From the NCBI GenBank assembly GCA_022574185.1, contig JACZSM010000002.1:122442-186441 (forward strand): 64,000 nt of DNA. Reading direction: 5' to 3'. Position 1 is the stretch's first letter; every line of letters begins with the position of its first letter. Positions 44,126 through 54,773 of the stretch are shown here, piece by piece. The notes under the pieces are model-generated. The model saw nothing but the letters and a program-made list of their open reading frames with translations, searched no databases and had not been told where the DNA came from. Source of the DNA: Pseudomonadota bacterium. GTDB taxonomy: Bacteria; Pseudomonadota; Gammaproteobacteria; Steroidobacterales; Woeseiaceae. Position numbers and translations under genes: made by a program.

Positions 44126-45415
44126 GTGAAAAACAAGCAAGGCGCACAGCCTGCCGTGCTATTGGCATGCTTATTACTATTGGCGGTTGATGCCCTCGCC
44201 GAGCATCCGGTGGCCGAAGCTCAGCGCCACCAACGCGAAGCAACCGTGGCGTACCAAGCCGGTGATTACGCCGCTTATACGCGCTCCATGGAGCGAGCAT
44301 ACGAACTCAACCCCATGAGCTACCCGACAAAATACAACCTTGCCTGCGGATATGCGCGAACTGGTCGCGCCAAAGACGCGCTGGAGTTACTCGAGCAACT
44401 GACGCTGGCGCAGGTCGACTTTGGCATGGCCAGCGATCCCGATCTTGAATCGTTGCAAAAACTGCCGAAATTTCTAGAACTTTTAGAGATGCTCGAGGCA
44501 AGTATTAAACCGATCAATAACAGCACGCTGCGCATGACAATCGATCAACTCGGCATCATGGCTGAGGGCATCGCGCTCGATGCGGCGACTGGCCGGTTGT
44601 TCTTCGGCAGCATGCGCAGCGGCGACATCTATGTGATTGACGCCGACGGACAGACGTCCAAGTTTGCCAGCGTTGCCGACAGTGGCACGTACGGCGCAAT
44701 CGGCATGACGGTCGACACACACAGAAACATACTTTGGTCCATCGGCACCTGGTTTTTCATGGCTGAAAATTTTGATGCAGAGGATCCATCAGCGTCAGGA
44801 GTCTTCGGCTTTGATCTCGAAACCGGGGAACTGAAACATCATTATCTCGCCGATATCTCAGTTGACGGACTCAATGACGTTACCGTCGCGCCGAACGGAG
44901 ACGTTTATCTCAGCGGCAGTGTTTTGTACGTACTCAAGGCTGGCACCGATGTGATCGAGGTCGTCAAGACGTCCCCGGAGCCATTCGGATCTAACGGACT
45001 GACTGTCGACCCAACCGGCAGCACGCTCTTCGTGTCGTCGTACCCGGTCGGTATCGGCGCAATTGATATACAGAGTGGAGAACTGCACTATCTCGATGCG
45101 CCGGAAAATATTCCCTTGTATGGCATCGACGGACTCTATTGGTATGCAGGCGATCTCATCGGAATTCAGAACGGCATCCTTCCCTAGCGACTGTTGCGCA
45201 TGGAGCTGAATGAGGACCTGACGGCCGTGACGAGCGTTCGCATCATCGAATTTGCCAACGCATCCCTGACGCCGACCACGGGTGTTATCGAAGGCGATCG
45301 GATTCATTACATTGGACAAGGGCCAGCACCCGATACCGTACCCAGTCAATTTCCCGCGCAACTCGCACGCTTCACGGGCAAAACCATAATTATGACGGCG
45401 CTACTGGACGAATAA
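44126..45415 (+). pseudogene. TPR plus SMP-30-like beta-propeller protein, interrupted by an in-frame amber codon
   Basis: GTG 44126 (GGGGGA upstream) starts an exported protein with signal LLACLLLLAVDALA. A TPR segment follows (about 20-115), then an SMP-30/gluconolactonase-like propeller (about 130 on: GIALDAATGRLFFGSM, NDVTVAPNGDVYLSG, NGLTVDPTGSTLFVS, IGIQNGILP). A TAG at 45185-45187 ends this frame. The same frame continues directly as RLLRMELNEDLTAV through GVIEGDRIHYIG to a TAA at 45413-45415, which is the expected last propeller blade. The gene is thus split by one nonsense codon. It is a recent pseudogene, a readthrough case, or a sequencing error. Confidence 0.75.
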
Positions 45416-45432
45416 GAAAAGAGCCCACGAAG

Positions 45433-46206
45433 ATGAAGCACGAAAACGAATATCACGACAACATGGTTGCGATGCTCGAACTCATCTGGGGCAGGGGCTA
45501 CATGGCGCCTGGCGGACCGGGCAATGTTGCGAAGATGCTCGATGGAATCGAGACACACGGCAAGCGCATTCTCGACGTCGGCTGCGGCATTGGCGGACCC
45601 GTGTTCGAGATGGCACACACGTTCGGTGCAGAGGTCGTCGGCATAGATCTGGAGTTGCCGTTGATCGAGCGTGCCACTGCAGCGGCAGCGGCACAGGGCC
45701 TGAGCAAGCAATGCACGTTTCAAGCGGTCGAAGCTGGCCCGCTGTTGTTCCCCGATGAGTCATTCGACATTGTCGTGAGTGCCGGCGCCATCACTCAGAT
45801 CAAGGACAAGGCGGCTGTTCTGAGCGAGTGCTGCAGAATCCTGCGTCCGGGCGGCTACCTGAGCTGTTACGACTGGCTTAGAACCGGTGCCGAGTATTCA
45901 GACGACATGCATTACTGGTTCAAGATGGAGGGCCTGACGTATGCGCTCGAGACACTCGATGGCTACAGGGACCATTTTGCCAACTGCGGTCTGGTGGACA
46001 TCGTTACCGTGGACGCGACCGACTGGTATCGCGCACAAGCGAGCCACGAATACGAACTCATCAAAGGTGTCCTGTACGCGCGCATGGTCGAATTGCTCGG
46101 CCAGTCGGACGCCGATTATTTCGTCGAGAACTGGCGCGCCATGGTCATCGTCATCGACAAAGGCGAGATGCGGCAGGGTTACTGCCGCGGTCGCCGGCCT
46201 ATCTGA
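45433..46206 (+). CDS. Class I SAM-dependent methyltransferase
   Basis: The 257-residue cytosolic protein has motif I ILDVGCGIGGP (about 46-56), the acidic residue GIDLE after strand 2, and FDIVVSAGAI plus LRPGGYLSCYDW further on. The N-terminus (YHDNMVAMLELIWG.GYMAPGG) resembles phosphoethanolamine/glycine-type N-methyltransferases that add methyl groups to small amines. Substrate is not established. It begins 17 bases after the interrupted propeller gene and may be transcribed with it. Confidence 0.85.
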   Translation: MKHENEYHDNMVAMLELIWGRGYMAPGGPGNVAKMLDGIETHGKRILDVGCGIGGPVFEMAHTFGAEVVGIDLELPLIERATAAAAAQGLSKQCTFQAVEAGPLLFPDESFDIVVSAGAITQIKDKAAVLSECCRILRPGGYLSCYDWLRTGAEYSDDMHYWFKMEGLTYALETLDGYRDHFANCGLVDIVTVDATDWYRAQASHEYELIKGVLYARMVELLGQSDADYFVENWRAMVIVIDKGEMRQGYCRGRRPI

Positions 46207-46375
46207 TCCATGCGTCAGATCGAGCGCGTGGTTTAAGGCTTCGATGCACGACGTCTGGATTTAGTCTGTCGCCCGTCCGATTTACTGTAAAGACTTCTGT
46301 GCACTGAGACCACAGTCATTGAAGTCAGGCTCAGACACAAGCAGAATCTGACGGTTCACCATTGCAGAGATTAAT

Positions 46376-47581
46376 GTGCTGTCGTTCTTTTCACCCGTAG
46401 CTTATGTCACATATGTGTTTCGGCACATCGTACTGCTGCTCATCGTTTCGGCGCTGACCGCCTGCGGCGGTGGTGACGGTGATAGCTATGGCGGCGGTGA
46501 CCCAGCCCAGGTTACTTATACTTACCAGGTACCGGCCACCCTGAATGACGGTTGGGAGGTTGGGCACCTCGATGATCACAGCATCGACACTGATCTGATT
46601 ACATCGATGATGAACGGCATCGTGGGATTTCAATATACAGGCATCGATTCCATTTCTATCGCCCGTAATAACACGCTGGTTCTGAATCAGGTATTCCGTA
46701 CACAGTTGGACGAGTTCGACTCCTGGACCAACAACACGCGACTGGACATGCACATACTCCATTCCACAAGCAAGAGTTTTACGTCGGCGCTTGTCGGTAT
46801 CGCAATCGATCAAGGGTTTATCAGCGACACGGATGCATTTTTCTATGAGTTGTTCGCCTATGCCAGCTATGACAATTGGGATACACGCAAGGCGAACATG
46901 ACGCTTGATGACGCATTGACCATGCGCTTCGGCATCCTGTGGGACGAATGGAGCGAACCCTACGGCGCTGCGGATAATTCGCTGACTGTTTTGACCGCAA
47001 ATAACGACGACTACGCCAAGGCGTTACTGGATCTCCCTATAGACGCGGACCCCGGCACAAACTTTGTCTATAACACTGCAGGGTCCGTCGCGATCGGTCA
47101 GGCACTCGAGAACAGTGTCGGTGTACCCATGGCAGATTTCGCGGCCGTGCATCTATTTGCTCCATTGCAGATCGTCGATGTACGTTGGGGCGAGACACCA
47201 ACCGGGCTGCCCAATGGAGGCAGTGGTCTATTCCTGTCCACGCGCGACATGGCTAAGTTTGGACAACTATTCATTAACAGCGGTGTCTGGAATGGTGAAC
47301 AGGTAATCAGCGCAGACTGGATAACGCGCTCTGTGCAGCCCTATACCACGCTGACCTGGACCGATACATCGGGCTATGGCTACCAGTGGTGGATCGATCG
47401 CTTCTTTGTGAACGGTCAGCAAGTCGATTCGTACTCGACGCGCGGCTATGGCGGGCAATACATCTTTTGCGTGCCATCGTTGCAACTGGTTGTCACGTTC
47501 ACAGGAAGTAATTACGGTAACGACGGCGCTGGTCAGTCGTTCGAAATGATGCAGCAATACATTCTTCCGGCAATGTTATAG
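46376..47581 (+). CDS. Lipoprotein serine hydrolase of the beta-lactamase (class C/NylB) superfamily
   Basis: The 401-residue protein has a lipoprotein signal ending ALTACGGG. The active-site SxxK is STSK in LHSTSKSFTSALVGIAI, and the YxN-type motif is in FVYNTAGS. A GLFLSTRDMAKFGQL segment and YGYQWWID are typical of 6-aminohexanoate-dimer hydrolase and esterase-type members. A GTG start at 46376 is used; a GTG at 46415 is possible. Substrate is unknown. It converges on a second member of the same superfamily with 3 bases between them. Confidence 0.82.
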   Translation: MLSFFSPVAYVTYVFRHIVLLLIVSALTACGGGDGDSYGGGDPAQVTYTYQVPATLNDGWEVGHLDDHSIDTDLITSMMNGIVGFQYTGIDSISIARNNTLVLNQVFRTQLDEFDSWTNNTRLDMHILHSTSKSFTSALVGIAIDQGFISDTDAFFYELFAYASYDNWDTRKANMTLDDALTMRFGILWDEWSEPYGAADNSLTVLTANNDDYAKALLDLPIDADPGTNFVYNTAGSVAIGQALENSVGVPMADFAAVHLFAPLQIVDVRWGETPTGLPNGGSGLFLSTRDMAKFGQLFINSGVWNGEQVISADWITRSVQPYTTLTWTDTSGYGYQWWIDRFFVNGQQVDSYSTRGYGGQYIFCVPSLQLVVTFTGSNYGNDGAGQSFEMMQQYILPAML

Positions 47582-47584
47582 ACA

Positions 47585-48766
47585 TCAGTCGCCTAACGCC
47601 GCCGTCACGGCTCTGAAAAATTCACGCTGCAACGCCCAGTCACCTGCTTGGCTGGCGGCGTCACGAGCACTGTGCTGTGCAATCACAAGTTTATGCACGG
47701 GATCGATATGTATGGCCTGGCCGAAGATTCCTGACGCCGCGTATACCCCTTCACCCCTGAGCCACCACAGGTAGCCGTAAGCTGCGCGGCCCTTCGAAGG
47801 CGCTGTTGAGTCCGCCATCCAGTTGTCCGGCAACACCTGGGTGCCATCGCCAAGGCGGCCATTGCGCAGTGCAAACAGACCGATGCGGCCGTAGTCGCGC
47901 AACGACGCGCTAAGGCTGCTGCCACCGAATTCTCCTCCGCCCTTTTCGCTAAGTTGCCAGTTGCCGTTAAATTCCATGCCAAACGGCCGCCAGATCTTCT
48001 CCGACAGGTAGGTTGAGAGGTTGTTGCCAATCGCGGCACGCAACAGCGTGCCAACCAGGTTGGTTTCCGCGGTATTGTAGTTGAATGTCTCACCTGGATC
48101 GGCGACTCGCCGCTTTTGTTTCAGGTACGCGTACACGCTCAGCGTATCCCACTGCATCGTATTGATATCGGCTTTGCGATCCACATAGTCCTCATTCCAT
48201 TCGACACCCGATGCCATCTGCAAAAGATTTCGAATGGAGGTGCGGTCGTATGATGAATTCTTCAGACGCGGCAGATAGTCGCTTACTTTCTCGTCAATAC
48301 TTTCGATATAACCATCGCGAATCGCCGCGCCCACCAACATGGAGGTGACAGATTTCGCGACCGACCAGGACAGCCACAACGACTCAGGCGTATTGCCGAG
48401 CTCATAGCGCTCGTAGACGATCTTGCCGTCCTTAATGACGAGTAGCCCGGCAACATTGTGTCGCTTTACGTAATCGTCGATTGTTACTACGGTATCCTCG
48501 AATTCAAATTGCAACTCACTGAGATCAACCCTGTCGTATGGAAGCGGGAACGGGTTATCGCCTGCCCAGATGCCCCTGGTCCAATAGAGTCGGTTGATGT
48601 TGCGAAATCCTGAAACTTTCTGCTCGGGCGTCCAGAACAGAATTTCTTCAATCGGTCCAAAGTATTTATGATCTTCAGCCGGATCGATAACAGGAGCGTC
48701 TGCAAGGGCAAACGCCGCCCAACATGCCGCCATTAAATAAGACACGGTGATCAAAAAATGCCGCAT
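47585..48766 (-). CDS. Exported serine hydrolase of the beta-lactamase/NylB superfamily
   Basis: The 393-residue protein has a signal peptide (AACWAAFALADA). The SxxK motif is SVAK in WLSWSVAKSVTSMLVG, the Tyr motif is FNYNTAETNLVG, and YGYLWWLRGEG with a GIFGQ.I.IDP segment follows near the end. This is the 6-aminohexanoate-dimer-hydrolase-like branch. A distinctive N-terminal stretch (PIEEILFWTPEQKVSGFRN) precedes the domain, as in related proteobacterial proteins. It is a paralogue, not a copy, of the neighbouring hydrolase, and its substrate is unknown. Confidence 0.86.
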   Translation of the reverse strand: MRHFLITVSYLMAACWAAFALADAPVIDPAEDHKYFGPIEEILFWTPEQKVSGFRNINRLYWTRGIWAGDNPFPLPYDRVDLSELQFEFEDTVVTIDDYVKRHNVAGLLVIKDGKIVYERYELGNTPESLWLSWSVAKSVTSMLVGAAIRDGYIESIDEKVSDYLPRLKNSSYDRTSIRNLLQMASGVEWNEDYVDRKADINTMQWDTLSVYAYLKQKRRVADPGETFNYNTAETNLVGTLLRAAIGNNLSTYLSEKIWRPFGMEFNGNWQLSEKGGGEFGGSSLSASLRDYGRIGLFALRNGRLGDGTQVLPDNWMADSTAPSKGRAAYGYLWWLRGEGVYAASGIFGQAIHIDPVHKLVIAQHSARDAASQAGDWALQREFFRAVTAALGD

Positions 48767-48839
48767 TCAGCTATTCCCAAGATAATAAGTTGCACATGAT
48801 ATCAAGCACATACACACCTTTGACAGCAAACTCTTTATA

Positions 48840-49574
48840 ATGGCTTCAATGAACGCAGTAGCGATACCCGAACCCCAATCCGATGTGGTCATTCGTCTGC
48901 AGGACATCGAGCGCATCTATCACATGGGCGGCGAGACGATTTATGCACTGCGGTCAGTGTCACTGACTATCGAGCGCAATGAATACACAGCGGTAATGGG
49001 CCCGTCCGGATCCGGCAAGTCGACGATGATGAATGTCATCGGCTGTCTCGATTCGCCGACTGGCGGCAATTACTGGCTGAACGGACGACTTGTATCTGCG
49101 ATGAATGATCGGCAACTCGCGCATGCGCGCAATCGTGACATTGGATTCGTGTTTCAAACCTTCAATTTACTGTCCAGGATGACTGCGCTGGCGAACGTCG
49201 AGGTGCCGCTGATTTATTCGGGCATGAGGCGCAGGGAGCGACATGATCGTGCACAGCATGCACTCGAGACCGTGGGGCTCGCCGATCGCATGTCGCACCG
49301 ACCGTCGGAATTGTCGGGCGGCCAACGTCAGCGCGTCGCAGTTGCTCGGGCTTTGGTTACGGAACCGAGCATTCTGCTGGCCGATGAGCCGACGGGAAAT
49401 CTGGATTCGGCCACGGGTCGCGAGATCATGAGTCTGTTTGATAAGCTGCACGATTCTGGCAACACGATCATTATCGTCACACATGAAAAGCGCGTTGCGG
49501 ATCACGCTGCCCGCACGATCCGCCTGAGCGATGGCGCCGTCATCAGCGACGGCCCCTCTGGAGACGAAGCATGA
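48840..49574 (+). CDS. ABC transporter ATPase (MacB/LolD-type)
   Basis: The 244-residue protein has Walker [11 protein letters not shown]-loop FVFQTFNLL, signature [15 protein letters not shown], Walker [13 protein letters not shown] and the H-loop VTHEKR. This is the MacB/LolD/FtsE-type ATPase that drives mechanotransmission rather than import. It overlaps the adaptor gene by 4 bases and is encoded separately from its permease. Together they form a three-gene efflux unit, and no TolC gene is near. Confidence 0.95.
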   Translation: MASMNAVAIPEPQSDVVIRLQDIERIYHMGGETIYALRSVSLTIERNEYTAVMGPSGSGKSTMMNVIGCLDSPTGGNYWLNGRLVSAMNDRQLAHARNRDIGFVFQTFNLLSRMTALANVEVPLIYSGMRRRERHDRAQHALETVGLADRMSHRPSELSGGQRQRVAVARALVTEPSILLADEPTGNLDSATGREIMSLFDKLHDSGNTIIIVTHEKRVADHAARTIRLSDGAVISDGPSGDEA

Positions 49575-51049
49575 CCAGAATAATGCTGCTCATAACAGCC
49601 CTATTCCTTGTTTCCTGTGCGGATGAACAGACTGCTGCTCCAATTTATAGCTCGGCCGCCGTTGAGCGACACTCTATTAGCGTGTCGGTAGGCTCAACCG
49701 GTGTCGTCGAGCCGTTGGCGACGATAGAAGTGAAGTCGAAGGCGTCCGGCGAAGTACTCGAACTGCTGGTCGCAACCGGCGACTATGTTGAAGAAGGCGA
49801 GCCGATGGTACGCATTGACCCGCGGACGGTTCGCAATCGCCTGGCGCAATCCGAAGCCGAACTCAAGGCCGCAATTTCAAGGCGTACTATTTCCATATCG
49901 CAAATGAAACGTGCCGAATCCCTGGTCAAGCAAGGAACATTTACGCAGACCGACTACGAACAAGCTGCTCTCGAACTGGCTAACGCCGAGGCGCAGGTCG
50001 TCAGTGCTGAAGTCGACGTCGAAAATGCGCGAATCGCAGTCGACGATACGGATATTCGCGCCCCGATATCGGGCACTGTCATCGAGAAACCAGTTGAGAA
50101 AGGGCAGGTCATCTCATCGCCGACACAAGACGTAGGTGGCGGTACATTATTGCTGAAGATGGCGGACCTCAGTGCCGTGCAGATCCGAGCGCTGATTGAC
50201 GAAACCGATATTGGCAAGGTAAGTCCGGGAATGACCGCCGAAATAACGGTGGCAGCCTATCCAAATCAGCCATTCCCGGGTTACGTTACCAAAATCGAGC
50301 CTCAGGCTGTTGTCGAGCAAAACGTTACGATGTTCGCTGTACTGATATCGATCCGCAATCCCGAAGGCCTGCTTTTGCCGGGCATGAATGCTGAAGTAGA
50401 GCTATCGATCGCCAGGCGCGATAACGTATTGTCTCTGCCCATCATGGCCCTTCGTACCGAGCGCGATATTTCACCTACGGCCAGAATTATCGGCATGAGC
50501 GAATCTGATTTACGCAAAGAACTATCCGGCGGCGGCAACAAGCCTGCCGGATCTCCCGACGCGAGCAAGGGCGTACAGACAGTCAGTATGGGCGGCCGAA
50601 CGATCGAGCTTCCAGAGGGCGTTGATGCCGATAAATTTCGCGAAATCATGAGCAAGCGGCGATCCGGCGATACATTGAGCAGTGCGGAGCAGCAGATTAT
50701 ACGCGAGGTATTTTCGAACACAGGGCGCGGTGACGGATTGGGCGGTCGCGGCGCAGGCGGTGGTTTCCCCAACAGCTCCGGCAGCGGTGCGCGTTCTGCA
50801 GAGCCTGATACCGACTACCGTTTCGGCGGTGACTTCTGGGTCGTCGTGCAAGAGGACGATGGCGGCACCCGCGTCGTCAATGTCAAGACTGGCATTACCG
50901 ACTTTGATCGCGTCGAAATTATTTCGGGCCTTGAAGAATTGGACCGCGTGCTCATTTTGCCGAGCGCTCATCTCGTCGAGACACAGGAACAACTGCAGAG
51001 GTGGATTAGCCGTCGCGTCGGCACCGTACCCGGCATTGAGGCGCGCTGA
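49571..51049 (+). CDS. MacA-like periplasmic adaptor lipoprotein with a Gly-rich insert
   Basis: The 492-residue protein has a lipoprotein signal (ALFLVSCAD). The adaptor domains appear in order: beta-barrel/lipoyl start ([21 protein letters not shown]), helical hairpin (about 95-160), lipoyl end ([20 protein letters not shown]) and beta-barrel (about 210-300). An unusual insert of about 110 residues (about 305-410) follows, ending in a Gly/Ser-rich stretch ([14 protein letters not shown]) before the membrane-proximal domain. Stop and permease start share one base. It should bridge the MacB-type permease and an outer-membrane channel. The cargo is unknown. Confidence 0.9.
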   Translation: MTRIMLLITALFLVSCADEQTAAPIYSSAAVERHSISVSVGSTGVVEPLATIEVKSKASGEVLELLVATGDYVEEGEPMVRIDPRTVRNRLAQSEAELKAAISRRTISISQMKRAESLVKQGTFTQTDYEQAALELANAEAQVVSAEVDVENARIAVDDTDIRAPISGTVIEKPVEKGQVISSPTQDVGGGTLLLKMADLSAVQIRALIDETDIGKVSPGMTAEITVAAYPNQPFPGYVTKIEPQAVVEQNVTMFAVLISIRNPEGLLLPGMNAEVELSIARRDNVLSLPIMALRTERDISPTARIIGMSESDLRKELSGGGNKPAGSPDASKGVQTVSMGGRTIELPEGVDADKFREIMSKRRSGDTLSSAEQQIIREVFSNTGRGDGLGGRGAGGGFPNSSGSGARSAEPDTDYRFGGDFWVVVQEDDGGTRVVNVKTGITDFDRVEIISGLEELDRVLILPSAHLVETQEQLQRWISRRVGTVPGIEAR

Positions 51050-52257
51050 TGTTATTGGGCGAAACATTCCTGATCGCCTTGCAGTCCATTCGCGGCAACT
51101 TGTTTCGTGCGGCGCTGACAATGCTCGGCATCGTTATCGGTGTGGCAGCCGTTATCACCATGGTGGCACTCGGTGCCGGCGCACAAGCGGCTATCGACGC
51201 ACAAATGGAGGCGCTTGGCGGCGATATCCTGTCTATTGGTTCATCCAATCGGTTCAGCCGTGGCGTTTCCCGCAATCAGCAAACTTTGACGACCGATGAC
51301 GCCGATGCACTTGCCAGGGACTCGATCTACTTCGACGGCATCGTGCCCGAAATCGACAATCGTCAGCAGATCAAGTACGGCAATACAAATATAAACGTAA
51401 CCATCCTGGGCACAACGCCTAATTACGCCGATGTCCACCTGTTCAACATCGCCGTCGGTCGCATGTTTGACTCGTCAGATGATGCAGGCAGGCGCCGCGT
51501 CGCCGTTCTTGCCAGCGAGATCCCGGGAATGCTCGATACTGATGCGGCCGGCATCGTCGGGCGCACCATACAAATTCGATCAATTTCTTTCGACGTCATC
51601 GGCGTGCTCGAGTCGAAAGGATCATCGGGTTGGCGCAACCCCGACGATGACGTTTGGATACCGCTGAGTACCGCGCAGTTTCGTGTTGCCGGAAATGATC
51701 GCGTCGAAAATATTAGTGCGAAAGTCCGAGAAGGTGTGTCCATCGAACTGGCGATGGTCGACATCGAACGCATCCTGCGCCGCGAGCACGGCATATTGCC
51801 GGGCGCCGACAACGACTTCTCGATCATGAACCGTAAACAATTTCTCGACACGCGCCAGGAAGCGGCCGAGGTATTTACCTACCTACTCGCCGGAATTGCT
51901 GGTGTCAGTCTTTTGGTCGGCGGCATCGGCATTATGAACATCATGCTGGTCACAGTGACTGAGCGAACACGCGAAATCGGCATTCGCAAGGCGATGGGCG
52001 CCACAAACGGCAATATCCTATTGCAATTCCTCGTCGAAGCGATGGTGCTTTGCCTGCTCGGCGGCGGACTTGGGCTTGCGCTGGGTGCGGGGGCATCGTA
52101 TTTCGCCTCGGAGTTTGCGGGCTGGCAGACGCAAATCAGTTCGGCATCGATAATAACGGCCTTTACGTTCAGCGCTACCGTCGGCCTGGTATTCGGCATG
52201 TGGCCGGCCAAGCGGGCTGCGAGCCTCGATCCGATCGATGCCCTGCGCCACGAGTAG
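51049..52257 (+). CDS. MacB-type ABC permease
   Basis: The 402-residue protein has one N-terminal helix (RAALTMLGIVIGVAAVITM), a large periplasmic domain (about 45-265), and three C-terminal helices. The FtsX-domain motif GGIGIMNIMLVTVTERTREIGIRKA is present, and it ends with P.DALRHE. This matches the membrane part of MacB without its ATPase, which is encoded two genes earlier. It should export a peptide, lipid or antibiotic-like substrate by mechanotransmission. The start overlaps the adaptor stop by one base. Confidence 0.94.
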   Translation: MLLGETFLIALQSIRGNLFRAALTMLGIVIGVAAVITMVALGAGAQAAIDAQMEALGGDILSIGSSNRFSRGVSRNQQTLTTDDADALARDSIYFDGIVPEIDNRQQIKYGNTNINVTILGTTPNYADVHLFNIAVGRMFDSSDDAGRRRVAVLASEIPGMLDTDAAGIVGRTIQIRSISFDVIGVLESKGSSGWRNPDDDVWIPLSTAQFRVAGNDRVENISAKVREGVSIELAMVDIERILRREHGILPGADNDFSIMNRKQFLDTRQEAAEVFTYLLAGIAGVSLLVGGIGIMNIMLVTVTERTREIGIRKAMGATNGNILLQFLVEAMVLCLLGGGLGLALGAGASYFASEFAGWQTQISSASIITAFTFSATVGLVFGMWPAKRAASLDPIDALRHE

Positions 52258-52696
52258 TAATCGCCTGTCAGATTTTCTTATTCGTTTTCCACGGCGCCTA
52301 TGGTTCGCCAAGGCGCTGGCAGCCCGAGGCCACTCTGAAGCGGCCAACTTGTCGTTGTCAGAAACTGACTGCACCATCAACAGAAACCGCGAATATTCCC
52401 TGATGATGTCGAACCGCTCTCGCAACGAGTTGGGAAGCTCATTCTTACGACTTGTTTTCACAACAACATCGTCTCGCCCTGGCCTGTCCAATAAACGACT
52501 CACTTCTTCAGGCAACGCGCTATAGCAGCCTGGCCCGACGAATAAAAATTCGCGGACAAAGACCGCTTGTAGAGATAGACCAGTCGGTTTAGTAGGACGG
52601 GTATATAGAAAAAATCAGTCGCGGCGTTGCCGAGAATTGACAGCAATCGGACAACATCGCAAAGTGCGATGATCCGGAAACGCAGCGGGGCCTGAG
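52258..52696. other. Intergenic stretch without a supported gene
   Basis: Between the ABC permease and the acyltransferase there are 439 bases. Open frames of 95 and 165 codons exist but have no ribosome binding site, recognisable domain or signal, and they overlap the permease gene. I see no clear promoter, hairpin or repeat. The acyltransferase promoter presumably lies in the last 100 bases. Confidence 0.5.
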
Positions 52697-54064
52697 ATGT
52701 TCCAGCGTATCGTCATCGCGCTGATTCACATCATCACGAATACGTTTTTTCGCCGTATCGATGTCGTTGGCGCTGACAACGTGCCGAGTGACGGGCCGCT
52801 GATCTTCGCCGGCAACCATCCCAATGCCCTGATGGACGGCTGGCTGTTGACCGCGAAATGCGGCCGTTGGCCACTGCATTTCATGGCTAATGCGAAGCTC
52901 TGGAAATATTCATTGCTTGCGCCAGTATTGACTGCAATGGGCGCCGTGCCGGTATACCGGCGCGAAGAGCATGATGGTGAGGTTGATAATCAACACGCGT
53001 TCGAAAAGTTTTACGAGGTCATCGAGTCCGGCAATTGCATGGGCGTATTTCCGGAGGGCGTCAGTCATACGGAATCACAACTGGTTAAACTGAAAACCGG
53101 TACCGCACGCATCGCACTGGCGGTGGCCGTGCGCGGTAAAGTCCTGGTCAAAATCATCCCTTGTGGGTTGAATTACATTCACCGCCACCGATTCAGGAGC
53201 CAGGTGCTTATTGAGTTTGGCGAACCGATCGTCATAGATGATCAATGGATGCAAGACTATCAGCAGAATGAACAGGAAACGGTCAGACGGTTAACGGAGC
53301 ACCTCGCGGATGCGTTGGCTATCGTTACGCTCAATGCGCCGGACTGGCACACATTACGTTTTATTCAAACGGCCAGACGACTGTATAAGCCTTCGAAAGC
53401 ATCGCTGAGCCCCGGCGAGTATGTCGAATTGAGCCGGCGCTTCGTGGATCGATATCTGCGGGAGATCGAGAATCCCGACATGCAGGCATTTCGTGACGAG
53501 GTAGAAAATTACCAGGCGCGACTGGATATGCTCGGACTCAAAGATCATCAATTGCGCCATCGCGTAACACTAGGTCGCGCAATTGGCAAGATGATACTTC
53601 GTCTGCTGACGATGCTCGTCCTGCTACCTATTGCGATTCCCGGCGCGCTATTGCACCTGCCGGTTGGCTGGCTTGCCGCGACGGTCGGCGAACGTTTCAG
53701 CTATGAATTGGACGACATCGCTACTTTGAAAGTCATCGCAACAGTTCTGCTATTGCCTGTCCTCTACCTGGCTATCGCGATCGCAGTCGGGATCGGTTTC
53801 GGACTCGGTTGGGGGCTTGTCGCGGTTGTGGCGCTGTCGTTCAGTTTCATCGCCTCGGTACGAATCATAGAGGCAGAGGCAAGCCTGCTCAACTCGGTAT
53901 TGTCGATATTCAAACTGATTCGCCTGGGAAGCGAACTCGACGACTTGCGCGTAGCCCGTGCTGCCCTGGTCGAAAAAGTCAGGTCACTGGTGGAGCACTA
54001 TTCCGACCCGGGCATGCCACGAATATTTACGCATAAAGATTTTGGCAGTGCGGGCGACAACTAG
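52697..54064 (+). CDS. PlsC-family 1-acylglycerol-3-phosphate acyltransferase-like protein with C-terminal membrane helices
   Basis: The 455-residue protein has an N-terminal acyltransferase domain with GNHPNALMDG (a variant of the His-Asp motif with an extra residue), FPEGVSH (acceptor-binding motif) and VKIIPCGLNY. A helical region with two or three hydrophobic helices follows (about 295-400). It probably acylates a lysophospholipid or related alcohol at the inner membrane. The NHPN form is known from related large PlsC proteins. It stands alone between the ABC operon and the convergent gene. Confidence 0.85.
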   Translation: MFQRIVIALIHIITNTFFRRIDVVGADNVPSDGPLIFAGNHPNALMDGWLLTAKCGRWPLHFMANAKLWKYSLLAPVLTAMGAVPVYRREEHDGEVDNQHAFEKFYEVIESGNCMGVFPEGVSHTESQLVKLKTGTARIALAVAVRGKVLVKIIPCGLNYIHRHRFRSQVLIEFGEPIVIDDQWMQDYQQNEQETVRRLTEHLADALAIVTLNAPDWHTLRFIQTARRLYKPSKASLSPGEYVELSRRFVDRYLREIENPDMQAFRDEVENYQARLDMLGLKDHQLRHRVTLGRAIGKMILRLLTMLVLLPIAIPGALLHLPVGWLAATVGERFSYELDDIATLKVIATVLLLPVLYLAIAIAVGIGFGLGWGLVAVVALSFSFIASVRIIEAEASLLNSVLSIFKLIRLGSELDDLRVARAALVEKVRSLVEHYSDPGMPRIFTHKDFGSAGDN

Positions 54065-54091
54065 CCCGGCCGAAAATTGGTCCTGATCAGA

Positions 54092-54688
54092 TTATTCGAT
54101 CTCCGTCTTCATCAATCTGACCTCATGCAGGCCATGATTTCGATTTTCCCCATCGACGAAGCGCACCTCGCTGCCGTGACCGGTTGACTCCAGCAACGAC
54201 TTTATCGCCTGTTGTGTAGCCGCGTCGATCGGTGCGTCACTGACAATCATGGTGCCGTCCATGCTATGCATGGACGCAAAATTGCTGTGGTCCATCACGA
54301 AATTACCGCGATCCATAAGGAATTTGCGGTGGTGCATGAAATCGATATCAACGTTTTCGGCGCCACCGCCGTCAATCCACATGAAATTATGGCTGTCTTC
54401 GTGGAGCATGGGCATCGTAATCGTACGGCCGTCGACATCAAATCTGATGCCGTCCTCCTCGCGGGTCACGAGGATCGAACGACCTGACTTGTCGATAATC
54501 GAGCGATTTTCACCGACCTGCATTTGGTGAAAATCCAAACCCAGATCGTCGAACTCGATATGGATTCCATCGTCACCGTCACCTTCGATAACGGCAATCG
54601 AGAGCTTGGTCCGAAATTCTTCCCCGGCGAGCGCAGCTGTTGCCATCGCCAGGGCGGCGACCACTGATACAATATTTTTCAAATTCAT
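54092..54688 (-). CDS. Exported acidic protein of unknown function
   Basis: ATG 54688 gives 198 residues with a signal peptide (VVAALAMATAALA). The mature protein is rich in Asp, His and Met. It includes DGIHIEFDDLGLDFHQMQV, a beta-rich middle (SILVTREEDGIRFDVDGRTI) and a His/Met/Asp stretch (MHHRKFLMDRGNFVMDHSNF). No family was recognised. It lies 85 bases downstream of a metal-response-like locus, and metal-binding potential is suggestive only. Confidence 0.65.
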   Translation of the reverse strand: MNLKNIVSVVAALAMATAALAGEEFRTKLSIAVIEGDGDDGIHIEFDDLGLDFHQMQVGENRSIIDKSGRSILVTREEDGIRFDVDGRTITMPMLHEDSHNFMWIDGGGAENVDIDFMHHRKFLMDRGNFVMDHSNFASMHSMDGTMIVSDAPIDAATQQAIKSLLESTGHGSEVRFVDGENRNHGLHEVRLMKTEIE

Positions 54689-54773
54689 GGCGTCAAGGAT
54701 CCTTACATTTGATTGTTGACGCCTCGTAGATGCGCGACGGGCCAGGATGGTCGCAAAAGCAGGCTTTTGATCG

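Noticed and set aside
52018..52515. 165-codon minus-strand gene
   Set aside because: It overlaps the ABC permease end, is Arg-rich and shadow-like, and lacks start signals and domains.
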